Source: Achromobacter agilis
GTDB lineage: Bacteria; Pseudomonadota; Gammaproteobacteria; Burkholderiales; Burkholderiaceae_B
Assembly (NCBI RefSeq): GCF_900496965.1
Contig: NZ_UFQB01000003.1
Location: 62,001 to 126,000 of the forward strand
Length of the DNA: 64,000 nt
Direction of reading: 5' to 3'
The notes under the pieces: generated by a model
The model's input: only the letters and a program-made list of their open reading frames with translations
Told to the model about the DNA's origin: nothing
Databases searched by the model: none
Made by a program: the position numbers and the translations under genes
Shown: in pieces, positions 25,720 through 34,334 of the stretch
How positions within the stretch are numbered: position 1 is the first letter of the stretch
Layout of the letters: each line of letters begins with the position of its first letter

Positions 25720-27096
25720 TCAAGGAGGTGAGGGAAGAAAGGAAGCGGCGTGCGGACGCGCCTGCTCCACGTGGCGGGCGAAGGCCAGCAGCCGGGCTTC
25801 CTGTCCGGGGCGAGTGACGGCCTGGACGCTGATGGGCCGCTTGCGCTCATCCAGCCCGATGGGAAAGACGATCGCGGGCAAGTCCAGGTAATTGACGAAA
25901 GACATCCAGCAGAACAGGTCCAGCAGGCGGCGCGGTTCGAACGTGCCTTCGCCGGTCAGGACCTGGCGCCAGTCCGGCACGCCGCGCGGCAGGGCGGGCG
26001 TCAGCAGCAGGTCGGCGCGGCCAAGCGCCTGCGAGATGAACTGGCGGGTGTGCGCGCTGCGCTGGCGCTGCGCGTCGAGGTACCAGATCGCCGGCAGCGC
26101 GGCGCCGGGCAGCGCCACGCCGCGGGTAAGCGGCGTCAGGGCCGGAGCTTCCTGGCGCAGAGCGGCCTGGTGGGTGGCCGCGGTTTCGGCGTGCAGCAGG
26201 GTGTCCGCCAGCCGCGTCCAGAGCGGCTGGTCCTCGAGCGCCACGGGTGTTTGCCGCGAACCCGACGGCAGGCCGTCCACCAGTTCCTGCAAGGCCCGTC
26301 CAATCCCGGCGTCGAGCGATACGGAGGGATTCGGGTGTTCCCAGCAGGTCGCGATTCGCCATGCGGCCGTGTCGGACTCGCGCGCCCAGGTGTCCGCGCC
26401 TTGCGGAAAGAGCCGCCGCGCCTGCGCGGGGGCAACCAGGGTTTCGAGGATGAGCGCGGCGTCCGCCGCGCTGCGGGCCAGGATGCCCGCGGTATCCAGG
26501 CTGGGCGCCAGCGGCGCGATGCCATGGGCGGGCAGCAACCCTCTTGCGGGCTTGAATCCGAGGACGCCGCAGGTGGCGGCCGGAATGCGCACGGAGCCGG
26601 CGGTATCCGTTCCCAGCGAGCCATAGCACAGGCCCGCCGCCACCGCGACCGCCGATCCGCTGGAGGAGCCGCCCACGGCGGCCTGCGCATCGATCGGGTT
26701 CACGGGCAAGGGGTAGTGGGGATTTTCGCCGGTCGCCCCGCAGGCATGTTCCGCCATGACCAGGGCCGCCAGTGGCTTGCTGCCAGCGGCTTGAAGGCGG
26801 CGGATCAGCGTGGCGGCGCTGCCTGGGCGGGCCTGGGCCGCCGCGGGATCCGTGCCGCGGCCGGGAGCCCGGCCCGGCAGATGGAAGATGTCTTTATGGG
26901 CAAGGCCGACGCCGGCCAGCGGCAGCGCGAGATCGGGCAGTTCCGCCGGCGCGTCGAATACGGCGGCGGCGCTGTGCCGGGCGTCCGCGGCGAATGCGGC
27001 GTGTTGCCGCGACAAGGCGTCCCGCAGGCCGACTTCGCCCTTATGCAGGGCGACGCGCAGGTCCGCGATGCCATCGGGCAGGCCGGCCGGGGTCAT
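25720..27096 (-). CDS. amidase (amidase signature family)
   Basis: This 458-residue amidase-signature enzyme hydrolyses a carboxamide to acid and ammonia in the cytoplasm. The Ser-cisSer-Lys triad is visible: K68 in GLAHKDIF, the cis-serine in GGSSSGSA (about 143-149) and the nucleophile S168 in GTDTAGSVR. The start overlaps the small upstream gene by 4 bp (ATGA), reminiscent of AtzG-AtzE pairs, in which a small partner stabilises the amidase. The substrate is unknown; the operon suggests an imported amide whose acid is then thioesterified. Confidence 0.93.
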   Translation of the reverse strand: MTPAGLPDGIADLRVALHKGEVGLRDALSRQHAAFAADARHSAAAVFDAPAELPDLALPLAGVGLAHKDIFHLPGRAPGRGTDPAAAQARPGSAATLIRRLQAAGSKPLAALVMAEHACGATGENPHYPLPVNPIDAQAAVGGSSSGSAVAVAAGLCYGSLGTDTAGSVRIPAATCGVLGFKPARGLLPAHGIAPLAPSLDTAGILARSAADAALILETLVAPAQARRLFPQGADTWARESDTAAWRIATCWEHPNPSVSLDAGIGRALQELVDGLPSGSRQTPVALEDQPLWTRLADTLLHAETAATHQAALRQEAPALTPLTRGVALPGAALPAIWYLDAQRQRSAHTRQFISQALGRADLLLTPALPRGVPDWRQVLTGEGTFEPRRLLDLFCWMSFVNYLDLPAIVFPIGLDERKRPISVQAVTRPGQEARLLAFARHVEQARPHAASFLPSPP

Positions 27097-27278
27097 TGCC
27101 GGGGCTCCTGCCGAGGCGCGGGCGGCGCCAGGCGGGCAAGGGTCTTGGCGGCGCCGCGCACTTGCGCCTCGCTTGCCGGGATGCCTTGCAGCGCAAGGAG
27201 CTCCCGCAGACCTAGGGCCAAGGGCGGCAAACCGGCCTTGTCGTCCAGCAACGGTTCAGCTTTGTCCGGAATAGGCAT
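27093..27278 (-). CDS. small AtzG/GatC-like amidase partner (candidate)
   Basis: A 61-residue protein starting at ATG 27278 after AAGGGGAAAGGA, a strong ribosome-binding site, and ending with a 4-bp overlap with the amidase start. It is helical with the pattern LGLRELLALQGIPASEAQV and a Pro-rich tail. Size, predicted helices and the ATGA coupling recall AtzG-type small partners of amidase-signature enzymes. Sequence similarity is too weak for me to be sure, so the function is inference. It is the first gene of the ten-gene operon. Confidence 0.65.
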   Translation of the reverse strand: MPIPDKAEPLLDDKAGLPPLALGLRELLALQGIPASEAQVRGAAKTLARLAPPAPRQEPRQ

Positions 27279-27310
27279 TCCTTTCCCCTTGCTTGTATTA
27301 TTTAACCGAG

Positions 27311-27326
27311 TATAAATATATTTATA
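27311..27326. promoter_or_regulatory. 16-bp palindrome between divergent operon and GntR gene
   Basis: TATAAATATATTTATA is a perfect 16-bp palindrome in an AT-rich 85-bp gap between the small amidase-partner gene (start 27278) and the GntR gene (start 27364). It could contain -10 elements for both directions and the operator of the GntR regulator. The flanks also carry CTTGT (27290-27294) and ACAAG (27328-27332), arms that enclose it. Confidence 0.45.
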
Positions 27327-27363
27327 GGACAAGGGATAATTTAGAGCAATAGAATTTTTATAC

Positions 27364-28035
27364 GTGAAAACCATGAAAGTCAGTGAACGCATCCGCCTGG
27401 CCGTCGAGGAGGACATCCGCGCCGGCGTTCTGAAGCCCGGGGACGCGATCGACGAGCAGGAGCTCGCCGCGCGCTTCGGCGTGTCGCGCACGCCGGTGCG
27501 CGAAGCGTTGATTCAGCTGAAGGTGCAGGGCATGCTCGAGAGCCAGCCGCGCAACGGCATGGAAGTGGCGAGAATGGACGTGCAGGAACTGCTGGCCATC
27601 TGGGAGTTGATGGCCGAGATGGAAGGCGTGTGCACGCGCATGGCCTGTCAGCGCATGTCCGATGAAGAGCGGCAGGAGCTGGCGCGCATCCATCGCGAGG
27701 CGGCGGCGCTGGTCGAGGCCGATGACGCCGAGGGATGGCGCGAGGCCAATCATGCCTTCCACGAGGTGCTCTACCACGGCTGCCGCAATCCATACCTGCG
27801 GCAAGAGCTCCTCAGCCTGCGCGCCCGCACGGGCGCCTACCTGCGCCATGCATTCAGCGCCGTGGGGAGGGTGCGCGCCTCGTACGAGCAGCACGGCGAG
27901 TTGCTGGAGGCGATTCTGGCCCACGATCCGGAGCGCGCGCACCAGATGATGATGCGTCACATAAGCCTGGCCCAGGGCGCCAAGGGCCTGGCCGATTTCC
28001 TGATCAACCTGCCCCGTTCCATGGTCAAGAACTGA
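27364..28035 (+). CDS. GntR-family (FCD domain) transcriptional regulator
   Basis: A 223-residue regulator. Residues about 1-75 form the winged helix of GntR proteins (ELAARFGVSRTPVREALIQL). Residues 80-215 are the all-helical FCD effector domain with its metal/ligand motif (NHAFHEVLYHGCRNPYL and a later MMMRHISLA). The start is GTG 27364; an ATG at 27373 is the alternative. It is divergent from the ten-gene amidase/ABC operon and is its likely repressor, with a carboxylic acid or CoA-related intermediate as probable inducer. Confidence 0.94.
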   Translation: MKTMKVSERIRLAVEEDIRAGVLKPGDAIDEQELAARFGVSRTPVREALIQLKVQGMLESQPRNGMEVARMDVQELLAIWELMAEMEGVCTRMACQRMSDEERQELARIHREAAALVEADDAEGWREANHAFHEVLYHGCRNPYLRQELLSLRARTGAYLRHAFSAVGRVRASYEQHGELLEAILAHDPERAHQMMMRHISLAQGAKGLADFLINLPRSMVKN

Positions 28036-28145
28036 GGGACCGTCCCCGAGACGGAAATACAAATTCCACGAGACGGCCGTTCTAGCGCCGTCCCGGGAAC
28101 TGCGGGAAAGTACCCACCGTTGCAACTCACGGTTGGGAGCCCGCC

Positions 28146-28415
28146 ATGTATCTGATATCCCTGGGCGCCGGCGTGCTCGTCGGCGTGATCTACGGGCTCA
28201 TCAATGTGCGATCGCCCGCGCCGCCGGCCATCGCGCTGGTCGGCCTGCTCGGCATGCTGATCGGCGAGCAACTCGTCCCCATCGCAAAGCGCGTCGTGCG
28301 CCAGGAGCCGGTATCGGTTTCCTGGTTCAGCAGCGAATGCGCCCCAAAAATCACCGGCCTGCCTCCTCGCGCGCAGGACAAGGACGGCGGTCCGGACGGT
28401 CCGCCCGCCGTTTGA
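28146..28415 (+). CDS. XapX-domain small membrane protein
   Basis: An 89-residue protein whose first 50 residues match the XapX (DUF1427) domain: ISLGAGVLVGVIYGLINVRSPAPPA, then a second hydrophobic segment with GMLIGE. Two membrane segments are predicted, followed by a soluble tail. A ribosome-binding site GGGAG precedes the ATG. XapX proteins are usually encoded next to hydrolases or transporters for purine-like or aromatic compounds. Here the isochorismatase-like gene follows at 80 bp. Function is not established. Confidence 0.85.
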   Translation: MYLISLGAGVLVGVIYGLINVRSPAPPAIALVGLLGMLIGEQLVPIAKRVVRQEPVSVSWFSSECAPKITGLPPRAQDKDGGPDGPPAV

Positions 28416-28494
28416 TGGGCCGCCGCGGGCTGCCAGGCCAACCCGGTATTCACGGCGAACCCTCGCCTCAACCCGCTCGATCAAGGAGCCTTCC

Positions 28495-29187
28495 ATGTCC
28501 AACCCGAAACTCGAACTGCTGACTCCGGGCAATTGCCAGATCATCTTCATCGACCATCAACCGCAGATGGCCTTCGGCGTGCAGTCCATAGACCGGCAGG
28601 TGCTGAAGAACAACACGGTGGCGCTGGCCAAGGCCGCCAAGGTCTTCGGCATTCCCACGATCGTCACGACGGTCGAGACCGAGAGCTTCTCGGGCCATAC
28701 CTATCCCGAGCTGCTGGACGTATTCCCGGGCCAGAAGCTGCTGGAGCGCACGTCGATGAATTCCTGGGACGACCAGAAGGTGCGCGACGCGATGAAGGCC
28801 GCCGGCCGCAAGAAGGTCGTCGTCGCGGGCCTGTGGACGGAAGTCTGCAACAACAGCTTTGCGCTCGAAGCCATGGACCAGGGCGGCTACGAGATCTACA
28901 TGGTGGCCGACGCCTCGGGCGGAACGTCCAAGGAAGCGCACGACTATGCGATGCAGCGCATGGTGCAGGCTGGCGTCGTGCCGGTCACCTGGCAGCAGGT
29001 GATGCTGGAATGGCAGCGCGATTGGGCGCGCCGCGACTCGTATGACGCGGTCATGGAGATCGTCCGGGAGCATTCCGGCGCCTATGGCATGGGGGTGGAC
29101 TATGCCTATACGATGGTGCATAAGGCGGCGGAACGCACGGCGTCGAAGCACGAAGTCCTGGCGCCAGTCGCCGCCGGCAAGTCCTGA
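28495..29187 (+). CDS. isochorismatase-family hydrolase (YcaC-like)
   Basis: This 230-residue cysteine hydrolase has the isochorismatase fold. The catalytic aspartate is D20 (IIFIDHQPQM) and the nucleophile is C118 in WTEVCNN. The N-terminus and the length, with a C-terminal extension after DWARRDSYDAVM, resemble the YcaC-like group. Such enzymes cleave amide-type C-N bonds (for example N-carbamoyl compounds or nicotinamide). Its operon partners here are a XapX protein, an exporter and an amidohydrolase. The substrate is not evident. Confidence 0.92.
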   Translation: MSNPKLELLTPGNCQIIFIDHQPQMAFGVQSIDRQVLKNNTVALAKAAKVFGIPTIVTTVETESFSGHTYPELLDVFPGQKLLERTSMNSWDDQKVRDAMKAAGRKKVVVAGLWTEVCNNSFALEAMDQGGYEIYMVADASGGTSKEAHDYAMQRMVQAGVVPVTWQQVMLEWQRDWARRDSYDAVMEIVREHSGAYGMGVDYAYTMVHKAAERTASKHEVLAPVAAGKS

Positions 29188-29263
29188 TCCCTGAACCCGG
29201 CCGTGGCATGCGCGGCGCGGCCCCGGCGCCGCGCGCGCCGCGGCGTGCCAAAGCGAGCAAAAC

Positions 29264-30880
29264 ATGAACCAGGCAGCCACCGCCCGCCCGCGGGATGAAA
29301 AAGGCCCGTCGCCATTCGCCTCCCGCAATTTCACGGTTCTCTGGGTTGCGACCGTGCTATCGAACATCGGCACCTGGATGCACGACGTCGGCGCCGGATG
29401 GTTGATGACGTCCATGTCGCCGTCCCCGATGATGGTCGCGATGGTGCAGACGGCCACGTCCCTGCCTGTGTTCCTGCTGTCGCTGCCCGCGGGCGCGCTG
29501 GCCGACATCGTGGACAGGCGACGCCTGCTGTTGCTGGTGCAGGTGGGCCTGTGCGTGGTGGCGGCAGCGCTCGCCTGGCTGGTGTGGGCGGGCCTGGCGA
29601 CGCCCGTGGCGCTGCTGCTGTTCACGCTGGCGATGGGCACCGGCACCGCACTGATCGCGCCGGCCTGGCAGGCCATCGTGCCCAGCCTGGTGCCGCGCGA
29701 ATCGCTGCAGCAGGCGATCGCCATCAATAGCGTCGGCGTGAATATCAGCCGGGCCATCGGCCCCGCGCTGGCCGGCTTCCTGATCACGGCGGTGGGGCTG
29801 GCCTTGCCGTTCGCCGTCAACGCAGTGAGCTTCCTCATCGTCGCGGCGGCGCTGCTGTGGTGGAAGCCGCCTTCGGACCGCAACAGATCCTTGCCTCCGG
29901 AACAGCTATGGGGCGCGATGGCGGCGGGCCTGCGCTATGCCCGCAACAGCAGCGCGCTCAAGGCCACGCTGGTCCGCGCGGTGGCGTTCTTCGTGTTCGC
30001 GAGCGCGTTCTGGGCGCTGTTGCCGCTGGTTGTGCGCACCGTGCTGCAGGGCGGGGCGGAGCTGTACGGCATTATGCTGGGCAGCGTGGGCCTGGGGGCC
30101 GTGCTGGGCGCTTTCCTGCTGCCCCGGATCCGCAAGGCCTGCGGCGCGGATCGCGTCGTCATGCTGGGCACCTGCGGCATTGCGGTAACGCTGGCCGTCG
30201 TGGCGCTGGTGCCGGTGCCGGCCGCCGCCATCGCAGCCAGCCTGCTGGCGGGCGCGTCCTGGATCGCCGTGCTGTCTTCCCTGAACGTCTCCGCGCAGAC
30301 GGCGCTGCCCGATTGGGTGCGTGCGCGGGGCCTGTCCATCTTTGTGACGGTGTTCTTCGGTTCCATGAGTCTCGGCAGCCTGCTGTGGGGCCAGGCCGCA
30401 AGCCTTTTCGGCATCCCGCAGGCAATGCTGGCCGCCGCGGTATGCGCGCTGCTGGCCATTCCCCTGACCTGGCGCTGGAAGCTCCAGCTGGGCGCTCAGC
30501 TGGACCTCGCTCCGTCCATGCATTGGCCGGCGCCGGTCCTGAGCGCCGACGTGCGCCACGACCGCGGGCCCGTCATGATTACCGTGGAGTACCGCGTTGC
30601 CGAGGCGTCCCGCGAGGCTTTCCTGGAAGCCATGGACAAGGTCGGCGAGCAGCGGCGGCGCGACGGGGCCTACGCCTGGGGAATATTCGAGCACACGGGC
30701 GAACCCGCGCATTACATCGAGTATTTCCTGGTGGCGTCCTGGGTCGAACACCTGCGGCAGCACGACCGTGTCACCGTGTCGGACCAGGACCAGCAGGTTT
30801 CCGTGCGCCGCTTCCACCAGGGCGATGCACCTCCGGTCGTCCGCCACTATCTGGCCCCCGACCGGGCGAGCAAGGGATAA
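29264..30880 (+). CDS. MFS transporter with C-terminal monooxygenase-like domain
   Basis: A 538-residue inner-membrane exporter of the EntS-like MFS_3 group. Residues about 20-420 hold 10-12 membrane segments; typical pieces are FRNFTVLW-type start, GTWMHDVGAGWLMT, LPAGALADIVDRRRLLL and NVSAQTALPDWVRARGLS. Residues about 440-535 form a soluble antibiotic-monooxygenase-like domain (MITVEYRVAEASREAFL, then HYIEYFLVASWVEHLRQHDR). The extra domain is known in this transporter group; whether it binds the cargo is unclear. The start ATG lies 76 bp after the hydrolase gene. Confidence 0.92.
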   Translation: MNQAATARPRDEKGPSPFASRNFTVLWVATVLSNIGTWMHDVGAGWLMTSMSPSPMMVAMVQTATSLPVFLLSLPAGALADIVDRRRLLLLVQVGLCVVAAALAWLVWAGLATPVALLLFTLAMGTGTALIAPAWQAIVPSLVPRESLQQAIAINSVGVNISRAIGPALAGFLITAVGLALPFAVNAVSFLIVAAALLWWKPPSDRNRSLPPEQLWGAMAAGLRYARNSSALKATLVRAVAFFVFASAFWALLPLVVRTVLQGGAELYGIMLGSVGLGAVLGAFLLPRIRKACGADRVVMLGTCGIAVTLAVVALVPVPAAAIAASLLAGASWIAVLSSLNVSAQTALPDWVRARGLSIFVTVFFGSMSLGSLLWGQAASLFGIPQAMLAAAVCALLAIPLTWRWKLQLGAQLDLAPSMHWPAPVLSADVRHDRGPVMITVEYRVAEASREAFLEAMDKVGEQRRRDGAYAWGIFEHTGEPAHYIEYFLVASWVEHLRQHDRVTVSDQDQQVSVRRFHQGDAPPVVRHYLAPDRASKG

Positions 30881-30883
30881 GCC

Positions 30884-32848
30884 ATGCCGGCATTCGACCG
30901 CAACCGCAGGACCACCGTCAAAACGCTGGTCGCGCTGGGCATGGCGCCCGCCGCGGCTCTGGGAAGGAACGCAACCATGAAGATTGAACCCGATCTGATC
31001 CTCCACGGAGGCAAATTCACCACCCTGGATCCGTCGCGGCCGCAGGCCGAGGCCGTGGCCGTCAAGGATGGCCGGTACGCCGCGGTGGGAACGGCGGCCG
31101 AGATCCTGCCGCAGGCGGGCTCGAATACGCGGGTCATCGACCTGGGCGGGCGCCGCGTGATTCCGGGGCTGATCGACAGCCACACCCACGTGATCCGCGG
31201 CGGCCTGAACTACAACATGGAATTGCGCTGGGACGGCGTGCCCAGCCTGGCCGACGCCATGGCCATGCTCAAGCGCCAGGCGCAGAACACGCCGCCGCCG
31301 CAGTGGGTTCGCGTGGTGGGCGGCTTCACGCGCCATCAGTTTGCCGAGAAGCGCCTGCCCACCCTGGACGAGATCAACGCGGCCGCGCCGGACACGCCGG
31401 TGTTCATCCTGCGCCTGTACGACCGCGCGCTGCTGAACCGCGCCGCGCTGCGCGCCGTGGGCTATACCCGCGACACGCCGAACCCGCCGGGCGGCGAGAT
31501 CCAGCGCGACGCCAATGGCGAGCCGACCGGGCTGCTGATCGCGCAGCCCAACGCGACCATTCTGTACGCCACCCTGGCCAAGGGGCCGAAACTGGATCCG
31601 GACATCCAGCTCAATTCCACGCGTCATTTCATGCGGGAGCTGAACCGGCTGGGCGTGACCAGCGTGATCGACGCCGGGGGAGGTTTCCAGAACTATCCCG
31701 AGGATTACCAGATCATCGAGAAGCTGCACGCGGACGGCCAGCTCACGTTGCGGCTGGCCTACAACCTGTTCACGCAGAAGCCCAGGCAGGAGCTCGCGGA
31801 CTTCCAGAACTGGGGCAGCCAGGTGCGGCCCGGCCAGGGCGACGACCTGTATCGCCACAACGGCGCGGGCGAGATGCTGGTCTATTCAGCCGCGGACTTC
31901 GAGGATTTCCGCCAGCCGCGGCCAGAGATGCCGCCCAACATGGAGGCCGACCTGGAGCCTGTGGTCCGGCAGCTGGTAGAGCAGCGCTGGCCCTGGCGGA
32001 TGCATGCCACCTATGACGAAACCATTTCGCGCGCGCTGGACGTGTTCGAGAAGGTGAACGCCGATCAGCCCTTCGAAGGCCTGCACTGGTTCTTCGATCA
32101 CGCGGAGACGATCAGCCCGCGCAATATCGACCGCATCGCCGCGCTGGGCGGCGGCATCGCCGTGCAGCATCGCATGATGTACCAGGCGGAGGATTTCGTG
32201 GAACGCTACGGCGCGCCGGCGGCCGAGCAGTCGCCACCGATCTCCAGGATGCTGGCGGCCGGGGTGCCGGTGGGCGCGGGCACCGACGCCACGCGCGTAG
32301 CCTCCTACAACCCCTGGGTTTCGCTCAGTTGGCTGGTGACCGGCCGCAGCCTGGGTGGCTTGCGCATGTATCCCGCCGCGCAGCGGCAAAGCCGCGAAAC
32401 CGCGCTGCGCCTGTGGACCGACGCCAACACCTGGTTTTCCAACGAACAAGGGAAGAAGGGCCGCATCGCCGTGGGCCAACTGGCCGATCTGGTGGCCCTG
32501 GACCGCGACTACTTCACCGTGCCCGAGGATGAAATCATCGCCATCGAAAGCGACCTGACGCTGCTCGGCGGCAAGGTGGTGTGGGGGACGGGCAGCTTCT
32601 CCAAGGACGCGCCGGCGGTGCCTCCGGCGGCGCCGGACTGGTCGCCGGTCCGGTCGTTCGGCGGCTATTTCTCGCGCAAGACGGCGAGCCAGAACAGCTA
32701 CCTGGCATCGGTCGCGGCCCGCTGCAGGTGCGCCAGCGCCTGCGGCGTGCACGGGCACGAGCACATGGCGGCGGCGCGCCGCGATATGCCGGTGTCCGAT
32801 GCGGCTTCTTTCTGGGGCGCGCTGGGTTGCGCGTGCTGGGCGGTCTAG
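30884..32848 (+). CDS. YtcJ-like amidohydrolase with Tat-like signal and Cys/His-rich tail
   Basis: A 654-residue amidohydrolase-superfamily enzyme. The N-terminus RNRRTTVKTLVALGM resembles a twin-arginine signal, so it may be periplasmic. The metal pair H100/H102 is in GLIDSHTH, and later metal-site residues lie in WFFDHAET and AGTDATR. The YtcJ/NfdA-like group hydrolyses formamides and related bonds. The last 45 residues are unusual: CRCASACGVHGHEH, then a CAC near the end, which looks metal-binding. The gene starts 3 bp after the transporter stop, so the two are surely co-transcribed. If the first codons are not used, MKIEPDLI at codon 32 is an alternative start. Confidence 0.88.
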   Translation: MPAFDRNRRTTVKTLVALGMAPAAALGRNATMKIEPDLILHGGKFTTLDPSRPQAEAVAVKDGRYAAVGTAAEILPQAGSNTRVIDLGGRRVIPGLIDSHTHVIRGGLNYNMELRWDGVPSLADAMAMLKRQAQNTPPPQWVRVVGGFTRHQFAEKRLPTLDEINAAAPDTPVFILRLYDRALLNRAALRAVGYTRDTPNPPGGEIQRDANGEPTGLLIAQPNATILYATLAKGPKLDPDIQLNSTRHFMRELNRLGVTSVIDAGGGFQNYPEDYQIIEKLHADGQLTLRLAYNLFTQKPRQELADFQNWGSQVRPGQGDDLYRHNGAGEMLVYSAADFEDFRQPRPEMPPNMEADLEPVVRQLVEQRWPWRMHATYDETISRALDVFEKVNADQPFEGLHWFFDHAETISPRNIDRIAALGGGIAVQHRMMYQAEDFVERYGAPAAEQSPPISRMLAAGVPVGAGTDATRVASYNPWVSLSWLVTGRSLGGLRMYPAAQRQSRETALRLWTDANTWFSNEQGKKGRIAVGQLADLVALDRDYFTVPEDEIIAIESDLTLLGGKVVWGTGSFSKDAPAVPPAAPDWSPVRSFGGYFSRKTASQNSYLASVAARCRCASACGVHGHEHMAAARRDMPVSDAASFWGALGCACWAV

Positions 32849-32858
32849 GGGCGGCGCC

Positions 32859-33272
32859 ATGACGACGCATTCTGCCGCCGCCTGGCCCTTGTCGCCGTTG
32901 CCGGGCCTTCTGGCCCGGCTGGCCCTGACCGTGCCATTCTGGTGGAGCGGCCTGGCCAAACTGCTGGACTTCCCGTCCGCGCTGGCCGAGGTCGCCCATT
33001 TCGGCCTGCATCCTCCGATGCTGTTCGCGCTGCTGGTGATTGCCGTGCAGCTGGGAGGCTCGATCCTGCTGATTGTGGGCGCCTGGCCTTGGTTGGCCGC
33101 GGGCGCGTTGGCCGTGTTCACGGTGGCGGCGTCGCTGATGGGACACGCGTTCTGGAATCTACCGGACCCGCAGGCCCGGTTCCACGACATGAACGCGTTT
33201 CTGGCGAACCTGGGGTTGGTTGGCGGGTTGGCGCTGGGCGCGCAGACCGCCCGGACCAGCCGGAAGCGCTAG
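32859..33272 (+). CDS. DoxX-family membrane protein
   Basis: A 137-residue protein with four membrane segments; PFWWSGLAKLLDFP after the first segment and LPDPQARFHDMNAFLANLGLVGG near the end are hallmarks of DoxX. It starts 10 bp after the amidohydrolase stop and is the last gene of this plus-strand unit, overlapping the convergent LysR gene tail by 4 bp. DoxX proteins act in membrane redox or as accessory subunits; the role here is unknown. Confidence 0.9.
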   Translation: MTTHSAAAWPLSPLPGLLARLALTVPFWWSGLAKLLDFPSALAEVAHFGLHPPMLFALLVIAVQLGGSILLIVGAWPWLAAGALAVFTVAASLMGHAFWNLPDPQARFHDMNAFLANLGLVGGLALGAQTARTSRKR

Positions 33273-34168
33273 GCTTCCAGGCTTTCCATCATGCGCGTGT
33301 AGTGGCCTCCCAGGAAGTCGACGAAGGCGCAGATGTTCGTCGATTGCTGGCGGTGCTGCGGGTAGATCGCGCTGACCGGCAGCGGTTTGGGGGCCTGGTG
33401 CTCAAGTACCGCGACCAGCTCGCCGCTACGCAGCGCCCCGCCCACGATGAAGCGCGGCAATAGCGCGATGCCCAGGCCAGCGATGGCGGCGTCGCGCACG
33501 ACCTCGCCATTGTTGGAAAGCAAAGGCCCGCGCACCTCGAATGTCTGCTGTTCGCCGTCCACGGTGAACGGCCAGCCGTTCCTGGCCTCGCTGCCGTACA
33601 GCAGGCAATCGTGGCGTTTCAGATCCGCGGGCGACTGAGGCAGGCCGCGCTCCCGCAGATAAGAAGGGCTGCAGCACGCCACCATGCGCAGCTCGCCCAG
33701 CCGGCGCGCGATCAGCGTGGAATCGGGCAGGGCGCCGATGCGCAGCGCCATGTCGAATGCCTCGCCGACCAGGTCTACGTGGCGGTCGTTGAGTATCACC
33801 TGGAGCTGCAGGGCGGGGTGCTTGGCGAGGAACTCGGCGATCAGCGGGGACAGATGGCGCAGCCCGAATGACATGGGCGTGCTGACTCGCAGCGTCCCAT
33901 GCAGTTCCGTGCGCCGCCGCGCCATGGCCTGTTCCGCGCGGGCGACGTCGTCAAGAATGCGTTGCGCGTGCGCGTAGAACTCCCTGCCCGATTCGGTCAC
34001 GGTGAGCTTGCGCGTATTGCGCACCAGCAGCCGGACGCCCAGCGATGCTTCCAGGCCGGCGATCCGGCGGCTGACGAATTGTTTCGATACCAGCAGCTTC
34101 CCCGCGGCTGCGGTAAAGCTGCCTGTGTCGACCGCGGCGGCGAAGATACGGACGTCGTCGATTTGCAT
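33269..34168 (-). CDS. LysR-family transcriptional regulator
   Basis: This 299-residue regulator has an N-terminal winged helix (FAAAVDTGSFTAAAGKLLVSK, then RRIAGLEASLGVRLLVRNTRKL) and a periplasmic-binding-like effector domain (RVSTPMSFG onwards). The start is the ATG at 34168. It belongs to the CrgA/DmlR-like branch by the pattern AHAQRILDDVARAEQAM. It converges on the DoxX gene and is divergent from the AraC gene, so its target may be either unit. Confidence 0.93.
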   Translation of the reverse strand: MQIDDVRIFAAAVDTGSFTAAAGKLLVSKQFVSRRIAGLEASLGVRLLVRNTRKLTVTESGREFYAHAQRILDDVARAEQAMARRRTELHGTLRVSTPMSFGLRHLSPLIAEFLAKHPALQLQVILNDRHVDLVGEAFDMALRIGALPDSTLIARRLGELRMVACCSPSYLRERGLPQSPADLKRHDCLLYGSEARNGWPFTVDGEQQTFEVRGPLLSNNGEVVRDAAIAGLGIALLPRFIVGGALRSGELVAVLEHQAPKPLPVSAIYPQHRQQSTNICAFVDFLGGHYTRMMESLEA

Positions 34169-34334
34169 GGCGCCAGCTGGAATCAAGGGTCCGCCATTTT
34201 ACTCAGCGCCGTCACGCCGCGGGGTGTTTTCCGTCACCCTGGAGGCGACAATGAATCGCGCGCGGCCTACTTGTCACGCAGGTTGGCTGCGGTAGAGTTC
34301 CACAGCATTGGGGCGTATCGCCAATGGGGGAATC

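Noticed and set aside
25722..25731. Perfect Shine-Dalgarno sequence AAGGAGGTGA on the plus strand
   Set aside because: The only frame after it runs antisense through the whole amidase gene, which has clear catalytic residues, so the match is likely chance.
28072..28092. GACGGC/GCCGTC hairpin after the GntR gene
   Set aside because: A six-base stem with a nine-base loop and no T-run is too weak to call a terminator.
29188..29263. Strong GC-rich inverted repeats between the isochorismatase-like and MFS genes
   Set aside because: They might fold, but there is no U-run, and GC-rich gaps in this genome often show such pairing by chance.
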